Origin: Epiperipatus broadwayi
Lineage: Eukaryota > Onychophora > Udeonychophora > Euonychophora > Peripatidae
Direction: 5' to 3'
Length of the DNA: 64,000 nt
Assembly: GCA_028023455.1 (NCBI GenBank)
Contig: JAQFVV010012446.1
Location: forward strand, 62,001 to 126,000
Below are positions 46,577-57,727 of this stretch, piece by piece. The position numbers and the translations under genes are program-made. The notes below the pieces were generated by a model that worked only from the letters and a program-made list of their open reading frames with translations, had not been told where the DNA came from and did not search any database. Positions within the stretch are counted from its first letter, which is position 1. Every line of letters starts with the position of its first letter.

Positions 46577-46784
46577 TGTTCTCTGTACATATATGTATAT
46601 TTAGAGTAAATAAAGTTTAATAAAATCTTGTATTATACGCACAGACATTATATTAAAATTATTATTGGTATAAATGTGATCATTTTATTTTATTATTCTT
46701 TTCATGATTAGCAAGTGAATAAATTTGTTTTTATTAGTTTAGTTAATGTTTTTTGTTGATTAAATTACTGCAGATGCATATTCA
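46577..46784 (+). repeat. 3' LTR of the plus-strand Gypsy remnant (short)
   Basis: Starts TGTTCTCTGTACATATATG directly after the purine tract and ends near TTCA. It is 208 bp against 571 bp in the 5' LTR. Both are followed by CTGGTAAA, so the true end may lie a few bases further right. Confidence 0.6.
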
Positions 46785-47106
46785 ACTGGTAAATAAAAAT
46801 TTTACCCCCGTATATAGCATTAATCTTATGACAATTAGTTCTTAAAATTATTTATTTTGAATTTTTTTTTTTAATTACTCTTGCTATATCTCACCTTGCC
46901 TTAACATAATGGACTAGTCCAGATTCCCATCCGATTGAACATTTATCACCATAGACAAATGGCTATACAATTAAATATCATAGTCCAAAAGCAAGAACTT
47001 TTTAAATGGGGGTGAGATGCTCATTGAATCCGATTGCTTTCATAATGGATAGGGATCTGCCATAAATAGTCAATAGATGGCAGTATACATGTCCACTATA
47101 TGACGA

Positions 47107-48085
47107 TTGGTAAATGAAGCAAAGAAAAGAAAGGGTTTGATAAAGAAATTAACAGTATTTTCATATAATAAATATGATGTAGCTAGAATTGTTTGGAAGG
47201 GAGTTGCAGTAGCAGGGTTAACATATGATAATGATGCATTATGTGTTAGTAAAGGGGATTTAGATTATTTAGAGAAAATACAAAGGGAAGTAGGAAGACA
47301 TGCATTAGATGCAGAGATGTGGACAGCAAAGGAGGCAATTCAAGGAGAAATGGGATGGTCAAGTTTTTATATGAGAGATGCAAAAAGTAAAATGAAAATG
47401 TTTGGTAGGTTGCAGTTTATCGATAGTAAAAGAATAGCCAAAATAATGTTTAATTGGGTTATGAGTAAAGGGCAGGTAACAAGATGGGTGAGAAAGGTAA
47501 TGTGGTATGCAAAAGATTTGGATAAAGAATTTATATCAGTATACTTGTATAAAAGGTGGGATGATTGTGTTAGGAGGATTGTTGAGTGTTATAGTGGTAA
47601 GGAATGGAATAAAAGAATAGAAGAAGCATTAATAAAAAAATAGGAAGTTGGAGAGATGGAAAACTAGTATGGAGGGTAAGAAGAGTTTAAATATATATAG
47701 AAGTAAACGGAACATTGGCTGCGAGTTAATTTATGATAATAGTAAGGAAAGTAGTTTATTGTTTAAGGCTCGAACAGGATCTTTAGCAACAAGAAAATAT
47801 ACATGTAAATGGAAAACTATGGATGATTTAGTGTGCAAATTGTGTAAGGAAAGTATAGAAAATATTGGACATCTGTTGATTGAATGTAAATGCTTGAAAG
47901 CAGAAAGGGTACAGATAATGAAGTTATGGGAGAATAGATATAAACAAAGTGATTATACAGAAAGTGAGTTATTGGTTTTTATGCTGGGTTTGCAGAAGGA
48001 TAAGGGGAATTTAGATATAAGGGCCATAGAATTGACAAAGATTATGTTGTGGAAATGGGATGGAGCAGAATATGGGAAGACTTAG
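47107..48085 (+). pseudogene. 3' end of a non-LTR LINE ORF2, truncated at its 5' side
   Basis: Two frames, 47107-47643 and 47648-48085, form one protein broken by a single frameshift near 47643. The first has KGVAVAGLTYDNDALCVSKG and WTAKEAIQGEMGWSSF, the region after the reverse transcriptase fingers and palm in many LINEs. The second carries LLFKARTGSLATRKYTCKW and then the C-terminal zinc finger CKLCKESIENIGHLLIEC (CX2CX8HX4C), which is diagnostic of LINE ORF2. The endonuclease and catalytic reverse transcriptase are missing, as with normal 5' truncation. The first codon is TTG, so this is a fragment and not a gene start. An A/T-rich tail follows near 48310. Confidence 0.82.
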
Positions 48086-48429
48086 AGTGGGGGATGGAAA
48101 GTAAAGTGGCTAACGGGTTTATCTGGGCATAATTGCTGAGGTATTCTTGATTTCGTTTAAGGAGAAGCCAAAATACATCACATCACTGAGCAGTGAGGCC
48201 TAATCACGTTAGAACTGGAAGCTGCTAGATGTAAACTGGATATGAGGCAAGCCATCATAGAACAGTCAGAACTAAACACTGAGTTAACTTTAATTCCACT
48301 CCCAATCAATGCAAATAATTTTTTTTTAAATAAATAAATTAATCGTAGTAATAAAGAATCTAATAAAAAAAATTCATTTGACAGTAACAGAGATTATAAT
48401 AGAACAAATCTTCAGGTATTGCTGGCCTG

Positions 48430-48700
48430 ACAGTACTAGCATGGGAAATGAGCCTGGACCCTTAGATTTTGAATATTGAATTATAAGTTAATGCTGTGAC
48501 CATATGAAACATCCTAGACCATTATCTTAAAATTTCCAATATTTAACAATCTAAGATTCCAGGTTCGATTCCCATGAAGAGAGAAGAATAATGCCTCTCC
48601 AAATGTTGTGCATATACTAACCTAAAAACTATTACTAACAGTTGAATGTAATTGGAATATTTAAATAAAGTTAAATTTTTCTAAAGACATTCAATACTTA
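48430..48700 (+). repeat. Possible tRNA-derived SINE
   Basis: CCAGGTTCGATTCCCATG at 48560-48577 is a near-perfect tRNA B box (GGTTCGANTCC). A less AT-rich head of about 120 bp precedes it. No convincing A box was placed and no folded tRNA can be drawn, so it is not a tRNA gene. Confidence 0.4.
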
Positions 48701-49093
48701 TATAAATATATAACTAAATACCATCATCACAAACCTTCATAAAAACACTATAATACAATAGTCTCAGATTTTTCGAAGTTTATAGAAAATCATGCAGAAT
48801 TGATTAAAATTTTTGAAAATGAGCTATAGTCATATGTAGAAAAATTATATCCAAGTGATATTGCAGATATTAAAATTCGTGGATAAAAGTGACCTGTATT
48901 ATATTGTGTTTTAACTTCCAGACACATTATATAGACGTTTTATATGAAATGTGCTCACTGAGATCAAAAAATTAAAATATTAAAAATTGAATAACTAACT
49001 GAAAGCGCAGCAATGGAAATTACGGATGTGGGTATACTGAAAAATCAGAAAAAAGTATTCTGTTAAAAGAGTATTAATAAACAATTCAATTAC

Positions 49094-49301
49094 CTGTTTT
49101 CTTCTTTATGTACACTTTTTACATCTTCATTGTTATTGAGTGAATTGAAATTCAATTGAAGACCTAGCTTAAAAAAGTCGGTTTTCTGACAATATTCTGA
49201 TGATCTGGATTTTGATTCAAAATTAGGAATAGGCGCTGAATTTTCTTGGGAATCATGTAGTCTGTTGAGTGATTTATTAATTTGTTGATAAGCAGAAGGC
49301 T
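49094..49301 (-). CDS. Host gene exon 2
   Basis: The acceptor TTTAATTCTAG ends at 49302 and the donor is ACAG|GTAATT at 49093. Two bases (AG) complete the codon begun by the last base of exon 1, giving Glu; 68 codons follow, and two bases pass to exon 3. It encodes PSAYQQINKSLNRLHDSQEN, then SAPIPNFESKSRSSEY, KLGLQLNFNSLNNN and EDVKSVHKEEN. Polar, with one amphipathic stretch (FFKLGLQLNF). No known domain. The intron to exon 1 is 6.1 kb and holds the tandem LINE duplication. Confidence 0.78.
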
Positions 49302-49773
49302 CTAGAATTAAAGAGCAGAATATAAATAATTAAACACAACAATGCTTATTAATAATTTTTATTAGTCATTCATTAGACTATATATCCAATAATAAATATT
49401 TCTATAGTCTAATTTCCACCACAACAATCTCATTCACAGTAGGGAATAAGTTCTATCTGCTTTTAAAACCTTATGAAGGGATGTAATCATAAAAATATGA
49501 CCAAAGACATATGAAAAAGTTCTATGATTTTCAAGATGCACATCTCAGCTGAACAAGCACTCATTAGTTGGCCTAGATCACAATCTCTTACAAATATTTT
49601 TATCATTGTTCAGTATTTACATATAAATAGTTTAATTGATAAGTGTCACATATGCTGCTGTCAGAACATTGACACAAATCAAAAGTATATTAATATTTTT
49701 ATTAACCATTCATTGGACTAGAAATTATCCAACAATGAATAATACTACAGAAATATTACAATAATGTTTAGTA

Positions 49774-50092
49774 TATAGGGTATATAAACACAGACTTTCA
49801 CACAACCCACCACTCTCCACACTATCTCATAACACTGATACACTTGAACACATATATGTTGAAAAGATAATCACCAATATATGTATTTCATGCTACACCA
49901 GCAATCATCAGTTCGTCCAGATTACCATCTCCACACATATATGCTATAAGTGCTCAAATATATATTAATATAACCAAACCTCGTACTTTAATGGACAGGC
50001 TTCAATCTACTCCACATTCCAACTCTTCAACCGTCCATCCAATTGAAAATCTGATGATAGAAAGCTCAAAGGCCGCCCTGCGGCCGAGATAA
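49774..50092 (+). repeat. Single arm of the palindromic family at 56785-57535
   Basis: Begins TATAGGGTATATAAACACAG and follows the left arm of the 56785 palindrome block by block (TCAACCGTCCATCCAATTGA, then GCTCAAAGGCCGCCCTG) to about 50092. The opposite arm is absent. Confidence 0.8.
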
Positions 50093-50767
50093 TGGTTAGT
50101 TTATGTTTGTGTGAATGTTTATGATATTTTATTTGTAAATATAAGTTGGATTATTTCCATCTTCTAGTTTTATTTGTTGAATGTTTTTAGAAACATTTAA
50201 AATTTAAAGAAGTCACTCAACTGAAAATGGTAAACAACTCATAATTCAACGTACGGCGATAATCCATAATGTTTGAAAACTATTAGTCAACGGTGTCGTT
50301 AATATAAAATGAAGAATTCTGGAAAATTCTCATTAATTATTATTTAAAAGATGTAGTGACTATTAACATTGATAGAAAATACCAATTGGTGAGCATCACT
50401 TTAAATTTAGTACTTAGTGAATCTAAAGCACTGTTTAGATTACCATATATTGTATTTAGACCAGAAGTAGTTAAAGAAAAGAGGACAAAAATACTACAAA
50501 ATGTATAACTTTTATACTACTAACAGTTGAAGATATTAGAAAAGTTTACATGAAATCGGAAATTGTCTAAAGATATTTAGCATTTAAAATTAGTAATAAT
50601 TATTTCATTATATTCTTTACTATAAAAACAACAAATTATTTGGACATAACTTCCCTTTTTATGTGTTTTTTATTATTCTATGAACCATTTTTTATAACTT
50701 CATTTTTTCCCCAATGTTTAACCATAATAATTATATAATCATTATCAAGACTATATATATATATATG

Positions 50768-51210
50768 AGAAGATACCATCCATTAAATAGAGAAACCTTT
50801 ATTGTTGTTACCAAGAAATGTCAATTCCTGAGGCCAAGCAAATTTTGTCATCAACGTATAATAGCTCTGTTATTGGGAATCTTTTGTTGAAGTAAAAGGG
50901 ATCCTCTTTTATTTCAAACCCAAGTTCTTATCTAGATTTAAAACCAGAAAGCTGTTTTTATGGATGTGAAAATCTGAAAGAATAGCAACTTTCTTGACAT
51001 TCTGCAAATAATCTTTTTACTTCTCCAAATACTAAATTACATGTCTATAGATTGTTGTATAATAATTAATAGAAATGGGGAGACAAAAGTTCCCCAACAA
51101 AATAGCTATTATAGGTTTGTGAGTAAAATTTACTTAGCCTCAGTAGTAATAATTGAGAATTTCTTGTGAAAAAGGTTAAATTTCCCTCTCTATTTAATGG
51201 ATATTATTCC
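50768..51210. repeat. Imperfect fold-back around the start of duplication unit 1
   Basis: CCATCCATTAAATAGAGAAA at 50777 pairs with CTCTCTATTTAATGGATA at about 51190, and the neighbouring ACCAAGAAATGTCAATTCCT pairs loosely with GAGAATTTCTTGTG. Only the right arm is present in duplication unit 2, so the breakpoint lies inside this element. Confidence 0.55.
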
Positions 51211-51249
51211 TCGTTTTACTGTTATAACAAGCCATAGACATATTTAATT

Positions 51250-51301
<52 letters not shown>

Positions 51302-52953
51302 ATAGACATATTTAATTAAATTATATATATATATATATATGTTACTAGATGGAGCTTTACCAACAACCGACTATCAAGCTTAGTTTACATAAACACTGAG
51401 AGAGATAGAATTCAATATCTCTTTCAAATTGTCTCCAACCTTTAAACCATGGTTCAAGCTAGTTGGCTCACGTCATGGCCCTTATTCCCAAGAGGCTGTA
51501 AAGTCACCAACCAAAGCAACAGTTGGTGGTCAAAGGCAGAGGGTGCTAAGAATCCCCTGATTGTGGACCCAGAGTGCCATTTGATGATGTCTTTTTATTT
51601 AGACTTACAACTGCAGATCATTTTCAAGTGAAGGAAAGATTGCAAGAATTACAAAAATTGTCTTATATTAAATGGGACATTATTGGACTTGGTGAAGTTA
51701 GAAGAAAAGGTGGAGAGACAATTAATTTAAAAAGTGGACATGTACTCTACTATAAAGGCACACATATTGGAAATGCAAATGGAGTAGGATTCATTATAAA
51801 TAAAAAATGTGGAAGAACAACATTGGGGAGATGGTTGGTGTATCGGACAGTGTGGCAAGATTAGTTATACAACTTAATAGCAGATACCAAATGCAGATGA
51901 TTCAGGTTTATTCCCCAATGAGTTATCATAATGATGAAGTAATGGAAGATTTTTTTATATGGATATACAAAAGGTTTTGATCACAGTAAACAACATTTTA
52001 AAATTGTTATGGGAGACTTTAATGCTAGAATTGGAAAACAAATTGAAGATGAAAGTACTGTAGGTAATTTTGGTTATGGTGATAGAAATGAGAGAAGTCA
52101 TAGATTTGTGGAGTTTGCAGAAAAAGAAAAACGTTATGATTTTTTTGAGAAAAATGTTAAAAGGAAATGGACATGGAAGCATACTAATGATGGGACAGAA
52201 TTTGATTATATTTTGACTAACAGAAAATACATATTTCAAGATTGTAATGTTCTTAATAAATTTAACACAGGAAGTGCAGTATTAATATTAATATTTTAAA
52301 AAGGTGATAAAGAAAACATTAAAAATTACAGACCTATCAGCTTTTTATCAGTTGTATACAAAATTTTTACCACGATAATTACAACTTGGCTACAGAGAAC
52401 ATTGGATTTCCACTAACCAAGAGAACAAGCTGGATTTAAAAGTGGTTTTAGTACAGTAGATCATATCCAGGTATTGAGAGAAGTTATAGAAAGGACAAAT
52501 GAATATGAGTTGCCATTATGCTTTGGATTTGTAGATTATGAAAAGGCATTTAATTCTATAAACATTTCAGTGATTAAAGCATTGGATCATCAAGGTATAG
52601 ATCCAGGATATTGTCATATTTTAAAGAATTTTTACAAAAATGCAAGCTTAAGAGATAGGGTCATGTGATTTGTGATTCTTATTTTGACTTTTACGTATGT
52701 TGTATAATTTATTCAGTGACAGTCGAATTTATAGTGAATATACTTTAAAGAGATATAACAATATCTTTGATAATATTGAAATCACCCTTCTAAATGTTTT
52801 GATGTTTCAGCAATTCCTTCTATGAATAAAGTCTGACCTCCAAACAGCATATCATAACATTTGCGAGGATGATTTGAATATTTTCTATTTAATTTTTAGC
52901 TGGTGATGTATACTGGAATATTTTCTTTGATATCAAATAAAATTTAAGTAATT
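50833..52953 (+). repeat. Tandem duplication, unit 1 (2121 bp)
   Basis: Starts GCCAAGCAAATTTTGTCATC and runs to AAATTTAAGTAATT before the same phrase begins unit 2. It contains fold-back sequence, two 35-bp repeats of GCCATAGACATATTTAATTA each ending in (TA)n (51231-51340), and a truncated RTE-like LINE. Differences from unit 2 are a handful of substitutions, one 1-bp deletion near 51636, and TA-run length. The copy event is therefore recent. Confidence 0.93.
51449..52668 (+). pseudogene. Truncated RTE-like LINE, unit 1
   Basis: After a leader containing SWPLFPRGCKV, 51640-51864 and 52009-52260 encode an apurinic-type endonuclease: WDIIGLGEVRRKGGETINL, then MGDFNARIGKQ with its catalytic D and N, and the DYILTNRK end. 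A stop and internal deletion follow at 52299. The frame resumes with KGDKENIKNYRPISFLS, AREQAGF-like REQAGFKSGFST and CFGFVDYEKAFNSI, the early motifs of an RTE-clade reverse transcriptase. The frame ends at 52668, before the catalytic YxDD. At least two stops or frame breaks interrupt it. The protein is dead. Confidence 0.8.
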
Positions 52954-55040
52954 GCCAAGCAAATTTTGTCATCAACGTATAATAGCTCTGTTATTGGGAA
53001 TCTTTTGTTGAAGTAAAAGGGATCCTCTTTTATTTCAAACCCAAGTTCTTATCTAGATTTAAAACCAGAAAGCTGTTTTTATGGATGTGAAAATCTGAAA
53101 GAATAGCAACTTTCTTGACATTCTGCAAATAATCTTTTTACTTCTCCAAATACTAAATTACATGTCTATAGATTGTTGTATAATAATTAATAGAAATGGG
53201 GAGACAAAAGTTCCCCAACAAAATAGCTATTATAGGTTTGTGAGTAAAATTTACTTAGCCTCAGTAGTAATAATTGAGAATTTCTTGTGAAAAAGGTTAA
53301 ATTTCCCTCTCTATTTAATGGATATTATTCCTCGTTTTACTGTTATAACAAGCCATAGACATATTTAATTAAATTATATATATATATATGCCATAGACAT
53401 ATTTAATTAAATTATATATATATATATGTTACTAGATGGAGCTTTACCAACAACCGACTATCAAGCTTAGTTTACATAAACACTGAGAGAGATAGAATTC
53501 AATATCTCTTTCAAATTGTCTCCAACCTTTAAACCATGGTTCAAGCTAGTTGGCTCACGTCATGGCCCTTATTCCCAAGAGGCTGTAAAGTCACCAACCA
53601 AAGTAACAGTTGGTGGTCAAAGGCAGAGGGTGCTAAGAATCCCCTGATTGTGGACCCAGAGTGCCATTTGATGATGTCTTTTTATTTAGACTTACAACTG
53701 CAGATCATTTTCAAGTGAAGGAAGATTGCAAGAATTACAAAAATTGTCTTATATTAAATGGGACATTATTGGACTTGGTGAAGTTAGAAGAAAAGGTGGA
53801 GAGACAATTAATTTAAAAAGTGGACATGTACTCTACTATAAAGGCACACATATTGGAAATGCAAATGGAGTAGGATTCATTATAAATAAAAAATGTGGAA
53901 GAACAACATTGGGGAGATGGTTGGTGTATCGGACAGTGTGGCAAGATTAGTTATACAACTTAATAGCAGATACCAAATGCAGATGATTCAGGTTTATTCC
54001 CCAATGAGTTATCATAATGATGAAGTAATGGAAGATTTTTTTATATGGATATACAAAAGGTTTTGATCACAGTAAACAACATTTTAAAATTGTTATGGGA
54101 GACTTTAATGCTAGAATTGGAAAACAAATTGAAGATGAAAGTACTGTAGGTAATTTTGGTTATGGTGATAGAAATGAGAGAAGTCATAGATTTGTGGAGT
54201 TTGCAGAAAAAGAAAAACGTTATGATTTTTTTGAGAAAAATGTTAAAAGGAAATGGACATGGAAGCATACTAATGATGGGACAGAATTTGATTATATTTT
54301 GACTAACAGAAAATACATATTTCAAGATTGTAATGTTCTTAATAAATTTAACACAGGAAGTGCAGTATTAATATTAATATTTTAAAAAGGTGATAAAGAA
54401 AACATTAAAAATTACAGACCTATCAGCTTTTTATCAGTTGTATACAAAATTTTTACCACGATAATTACAACTTGGCTACAGAGAACATTGGATTTCCACT
54501 AACCAAGAGAACAAGCTGGATTTAAAAGTGGTTTTAGTACAGTATATCTTATCCAGGTATTGAGAGAAATTATAGAAAGGACAAATGAATATGAGTTGCC
54601 ACTATGCTTTGGATTTGTAGATTATGAAAAGGCATTTAATTCTATAAACATTTCAGTGATTAAAGCATTGGATCATCAAGGTATAGATCCAGGATATTGT
54701 CATATTTTAAAGAATTTTTACAAAAATGCAAGCTTAAGAGATAGGGTCATGTGATTTGTGATTCTTATTTTGACTTTTACGTATGTTGTATAATTTATTC
54801 AGTGACAGTCGAATTTATAGTGAATATACTTTAAAGAGATATAACAATATCTTTGATAATATTGAAATCACCCTTCTAAATGTTTTGATGTTTCAGCAAT
54901 TCCTTCTATGAATAAAGTCTGACCTCCAAGCAGCATATCATAACATTTGCGAGGATGATTTGAATATTTTCTATTTAATTTTTAGCTGGTGATGTATACT
55001 GGAATATTTTCTTTGATATCAAATAAAATTTAAGTAATTG
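52954..55040 (+). repeat. Tandem duplication, unit 2 (2087 bp)
   Basis: Near-identical copy of 50833-52953 in direct orientation and directly adjoining it; shorter only because its TA runs are short. It ends AAGTAATTG at 55040, after which unique sequence begins. Confidence 0.93.
53536..54754 (+). pseudogene. Truncated RTE-like LINE, unit 2
   Basis: Same structure and same internal deletion as the copy in unit 1, including the premature end at 54754, so it was duplicated as part of the unit and did not insert separately. A 1-bp deletion near 53722 relative to unit 1 changes the frame at the endonuclease start. One codon differs in the later part (REI for REV). Confidence 0.8.
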
Positions 55041-55389
55041 TACTTAAATGTTTGTTCGGATGTGGGCAAAATAATAAACGTTTTTTAATTTTATTGAGTT
55101 GTGGAGTTTTTTAAAATTGCATCGTATAATTTATTCAGGAATAGCAGAGAGATGTTTCATTCAACATTCCATACAATATGCTATTTGAATGCTACTAACT
55201 TTTTAAGTGGGAGTATATTTATTGATGCAAAGAAATGTATTTAAGAAATGTGATTGCACTTCATCATTAATCTTACAGAATTGTTATGAAAGCGAATAAA
55301 AAAAGCTACATTCCTTAAAGAATAATATCTGACTGTAACTATAATAATTAATTAGAAAGTAAACTTTATAACAAACTACCTAAATTTAC

Positions 55390-56616
55390 CTGAAATCTGG
55401 GCAGTGCTTGTTGAAGGTTGTGCATCACAAGAAGCATTTTTAACCTCTTTAAAAAGATTTTTTGGCTGGTCTGCATAAGAATAATCATGTTCTTTCCTTG
55501 GAACTGATATTTGTAAGCTGCTCTCATTTCGAGTTGGCATCTGTTTTTTGAATGAAATATTTAAAATGTTGCCTCTATAAAACGGATTTAAATCCAAAGA
55601 AGTAGACACATTCAAGTCAAAATTATTCCCTTTTGAACAATCATCTTCAGTGTTTGTTTTTGGAGGTGTTTGTAAATTTGAAATACCTGTATGACTACAG
55701 GTAGCAGCACTAGAAGGAATGGATATCCACCCACTTTTATGAGGACATTCCCCCATCTTGTCCTTGGATACTGATATTGGACTGCTTTTAGGTATGTTAG
55801 AATCTGCACCTTCTTTGCTAGAATTCCTTGAAATGTTTATTTCATTTCCTCCACTAGAAAATTGGAGTGGTGAATTTTTCTGATCACTAAGTGAGTGCTT
55901 AATCTGTTTTGTAAGATTACACTTAGCGTCTTCAACCTTTTGTTTTTTTGCAGAATTTTGAGGGTGTTGGGATATTAGTAAATGTTCATTATTTTCTGAA
56001 GTAGACATTTTCCTATCAAAATTCTGATTATTTTCTGAGCATTGCATTGATGGCAGTGACATCCGAACATCTTGGTCTATTTCACGATTTGTTGCCAATC
56101 TTGAACTGTTGTTACTTATTTTGGAATTCTCGCTAACTTTATTATCATTTTCTGGATTGCGCAAAGTGGTTTCGTCATTAGAACTTCCTGGAGGCAAATT
56201 GCTTTCATGTCTATTAGAAAAAAATTGTTTACGGTGTTCTGTAAGATTTGTAGTTGAATTTGAATTCTCAGGATTAGATTTTTTGATATTTTGTTTTATT
56301 TCAGCATGTTTATGTTGATTTGTGGAAAGTTGCAGTTTGGCAGAAAAACCATTATAAAGCGAAGGTGAGGTATTGCATGTGCAATTTGTAGCATCTTCTG
56401 AGCAGACGTTGCAAGTGCGTCTTTCACAAAATACCTCTTGAAATTGCATGTTATGATGTGATGTTGGAGATTCTTCATTAGAATCATGACCACTGGATGG
56501 TAAATCATCAAACATATCACTATACCTTAACGATGTTTCCAAATTTCTAGATGAATCATAAGTCACATTTACTGCAGCAGAGCTTGAAGTCAATGCATTA
56601 TCAGAGTTCATTACAC
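55390..56616 (-). CDS. Host gene exon 1 of those visible, large disordered exon
   Basis: 1227 bp with acceptor CTTTGTTTTAG ending at 56617 and donor TCAG|GTAAAT at 55389. It is open throughout in one frame, about 408 codons, beginning with two bases of a split codon, so it is internal and the N-terminus lies beyond the window or in an unseen exon. A Met (MNSDNALTSSS) at 56611 could be a start only if the acceptor is unused. It is very rich in Ser, Asn, Lys and Glu. A Cys cluster near residues 62-79 counted from that Met (CERRTCNVC, NCTC) could bind metal. FDLNVSTSLDLNPFYRG near the end is the most ordered-looking part. No named domain is recognised. A shadow frame at 55612-55809 is not real. 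Confidence 0.82.
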
Positions 56617-56694
56617 CTAAAACAAAGAATGTAATTGGTCAACTTTTAAACACATACATATACATAATACAAGTAAAATGTCCATTGACTATAT

Positions 56695-56752
56695 ATATAT
56701 ATATATATATATATTGAAATATATATATATATATATATATAACTGAAACAGG
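56695..56752. repeat. Paired (TA)n microsatellites
   Basis: Two runs of 10-13 TA units separated by TTGAAA, just outside the palindromic element that follows. Confidence 0.85.
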
Positions 56753-56784
56753 CTTATTATATACCTGTGTCTATATGTGTAATG

Positions 56785-57535
56785 TATAGGGTATATGAGC
56801 ACAGACTTTCAGATGACCCATCACTCTCCACTCTATCTAATAACACTGATACACTCCAGCACATATATGCTGAAAAGATAAATAATCACCAATATACGTA
56901 TTTCATGCTAAACCAGCAATCATCAGTTGGTCCAGATTATCATCTCCCACACATATATACTATAAGTGCTCAGGTATATATTAAGATAGACAATCTTCAT
57001 ACTTTAATGGACGGGCTTCAATCTACTACACACTCCAACTCTTCAACCATCCATCCAATTGAAAATCTGGATGATGGAATGCTCAAAGGCCACCCTGAGG
57101 CCAAGATTCTTGTCACACCCATGTCTGCCCATCCTTGCATATGTATTAAATGGATTATGTCCTGTACAAGTGGGGTTCAGATTGACCTTAGGTCAACATG
57201 GGTGTGACAAGAATCTTGCCCTCAGGGTGGTCTTTGAGCATTCCATCATCAGATTTTTCAATTGGATAGACGGTTGAAGAGTTGGAGTGTGTAGTAGATT
57301 GAAGCCTGTCCATTAAAGTATGAAGATTGTCTATATTAATATATACCTGAGCACTTATAGTATATATGTGTGGGAGATGACAATCTGGACCAACTGATAA
57401 TTGCTGGTTTAGCATGAAATACGTTTATTGGTGATTATTTATCTTTTCAGCATATATGTGCTGGAGTGTATCGGTGTTATTAGATAGAGGGGAGAGTGAT
57501 GGGTCATCTGAAAGTCTGTGCTCATATACCCTATA
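56785..57535. repeat. Large palindromic fold-back element, 751 bp
   Basis: Arms of about 330 bp, each ending TATAGGGTATATGAGC at the outside, pair over their whole length with few mismatches. The spacer of about 70 bp lies between GTCACACCCATG (57113) and CATGGGTGTGAC (57198). Short open frames in both arms mirror each other and are not genes. A single arm is found at 49774-50092. Confidence 0.88.
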
Positions 57536-57727
57536 TCGCTAATACATGAAATAAATAATCAAATATCTAATAACCACAAACATTAAGAAATTTTCAGCTA
57601 CACCCTCTATGAAATAAACAAATGTTTAGAAATTGCACAATGTTTTCAGATGTGGGCTCTAAATATTTATTTCATAGAGGTAGGTGAAAATTTTTTAACA
57701 TTTGTGATGATTAGATACTTAAATATG

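Larger units (their letters stand above)
42373..46784 (+). mobile_element. Decayed Gypsy element, second family, plus strand, rearranged inside
   Basis: It is bounded by two diverged LTRs (42373-42943 and 46577-46784). Domains on the plus strand are Gag pieces (43245-43440; 44086-44343 with a damaged zinc knuckle), the protease region with LLGRNWFHPLG-like sequence near 44680, then a minus-strand reverse transcriptase segment (45345-44752), then plus-strand integrase core and C-terminus (45380-46555). RNase H and the integrase zinc finger are missing. The Gag is the same family as the minus-strand remnant at 25790-28334. All frames are broken. It lies in the host gene's intron between exons 2 and 3. 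Confidence 0.82.

Noticed and set aside
48553-48580. tRNA gene at the GGTTCGATTCCC box
   Set aside because: No cloverleaf can be drawn and no A box is placed; better explained as a SINE remnant.
51955-52239. Minus-strand 94-codon frames at 51955-52239 and 54041-54325
   Set aside because: Antisense shadows of the LINE endonuclease, identical in both because the unit is duplicated.
56767-57415. Open frames of 146, 72 and 75 codons in the 56785 palindrome
   Set aside because: The arms mirror each other and yield matching peptides on both strands; fold-back element sequence, not genes.
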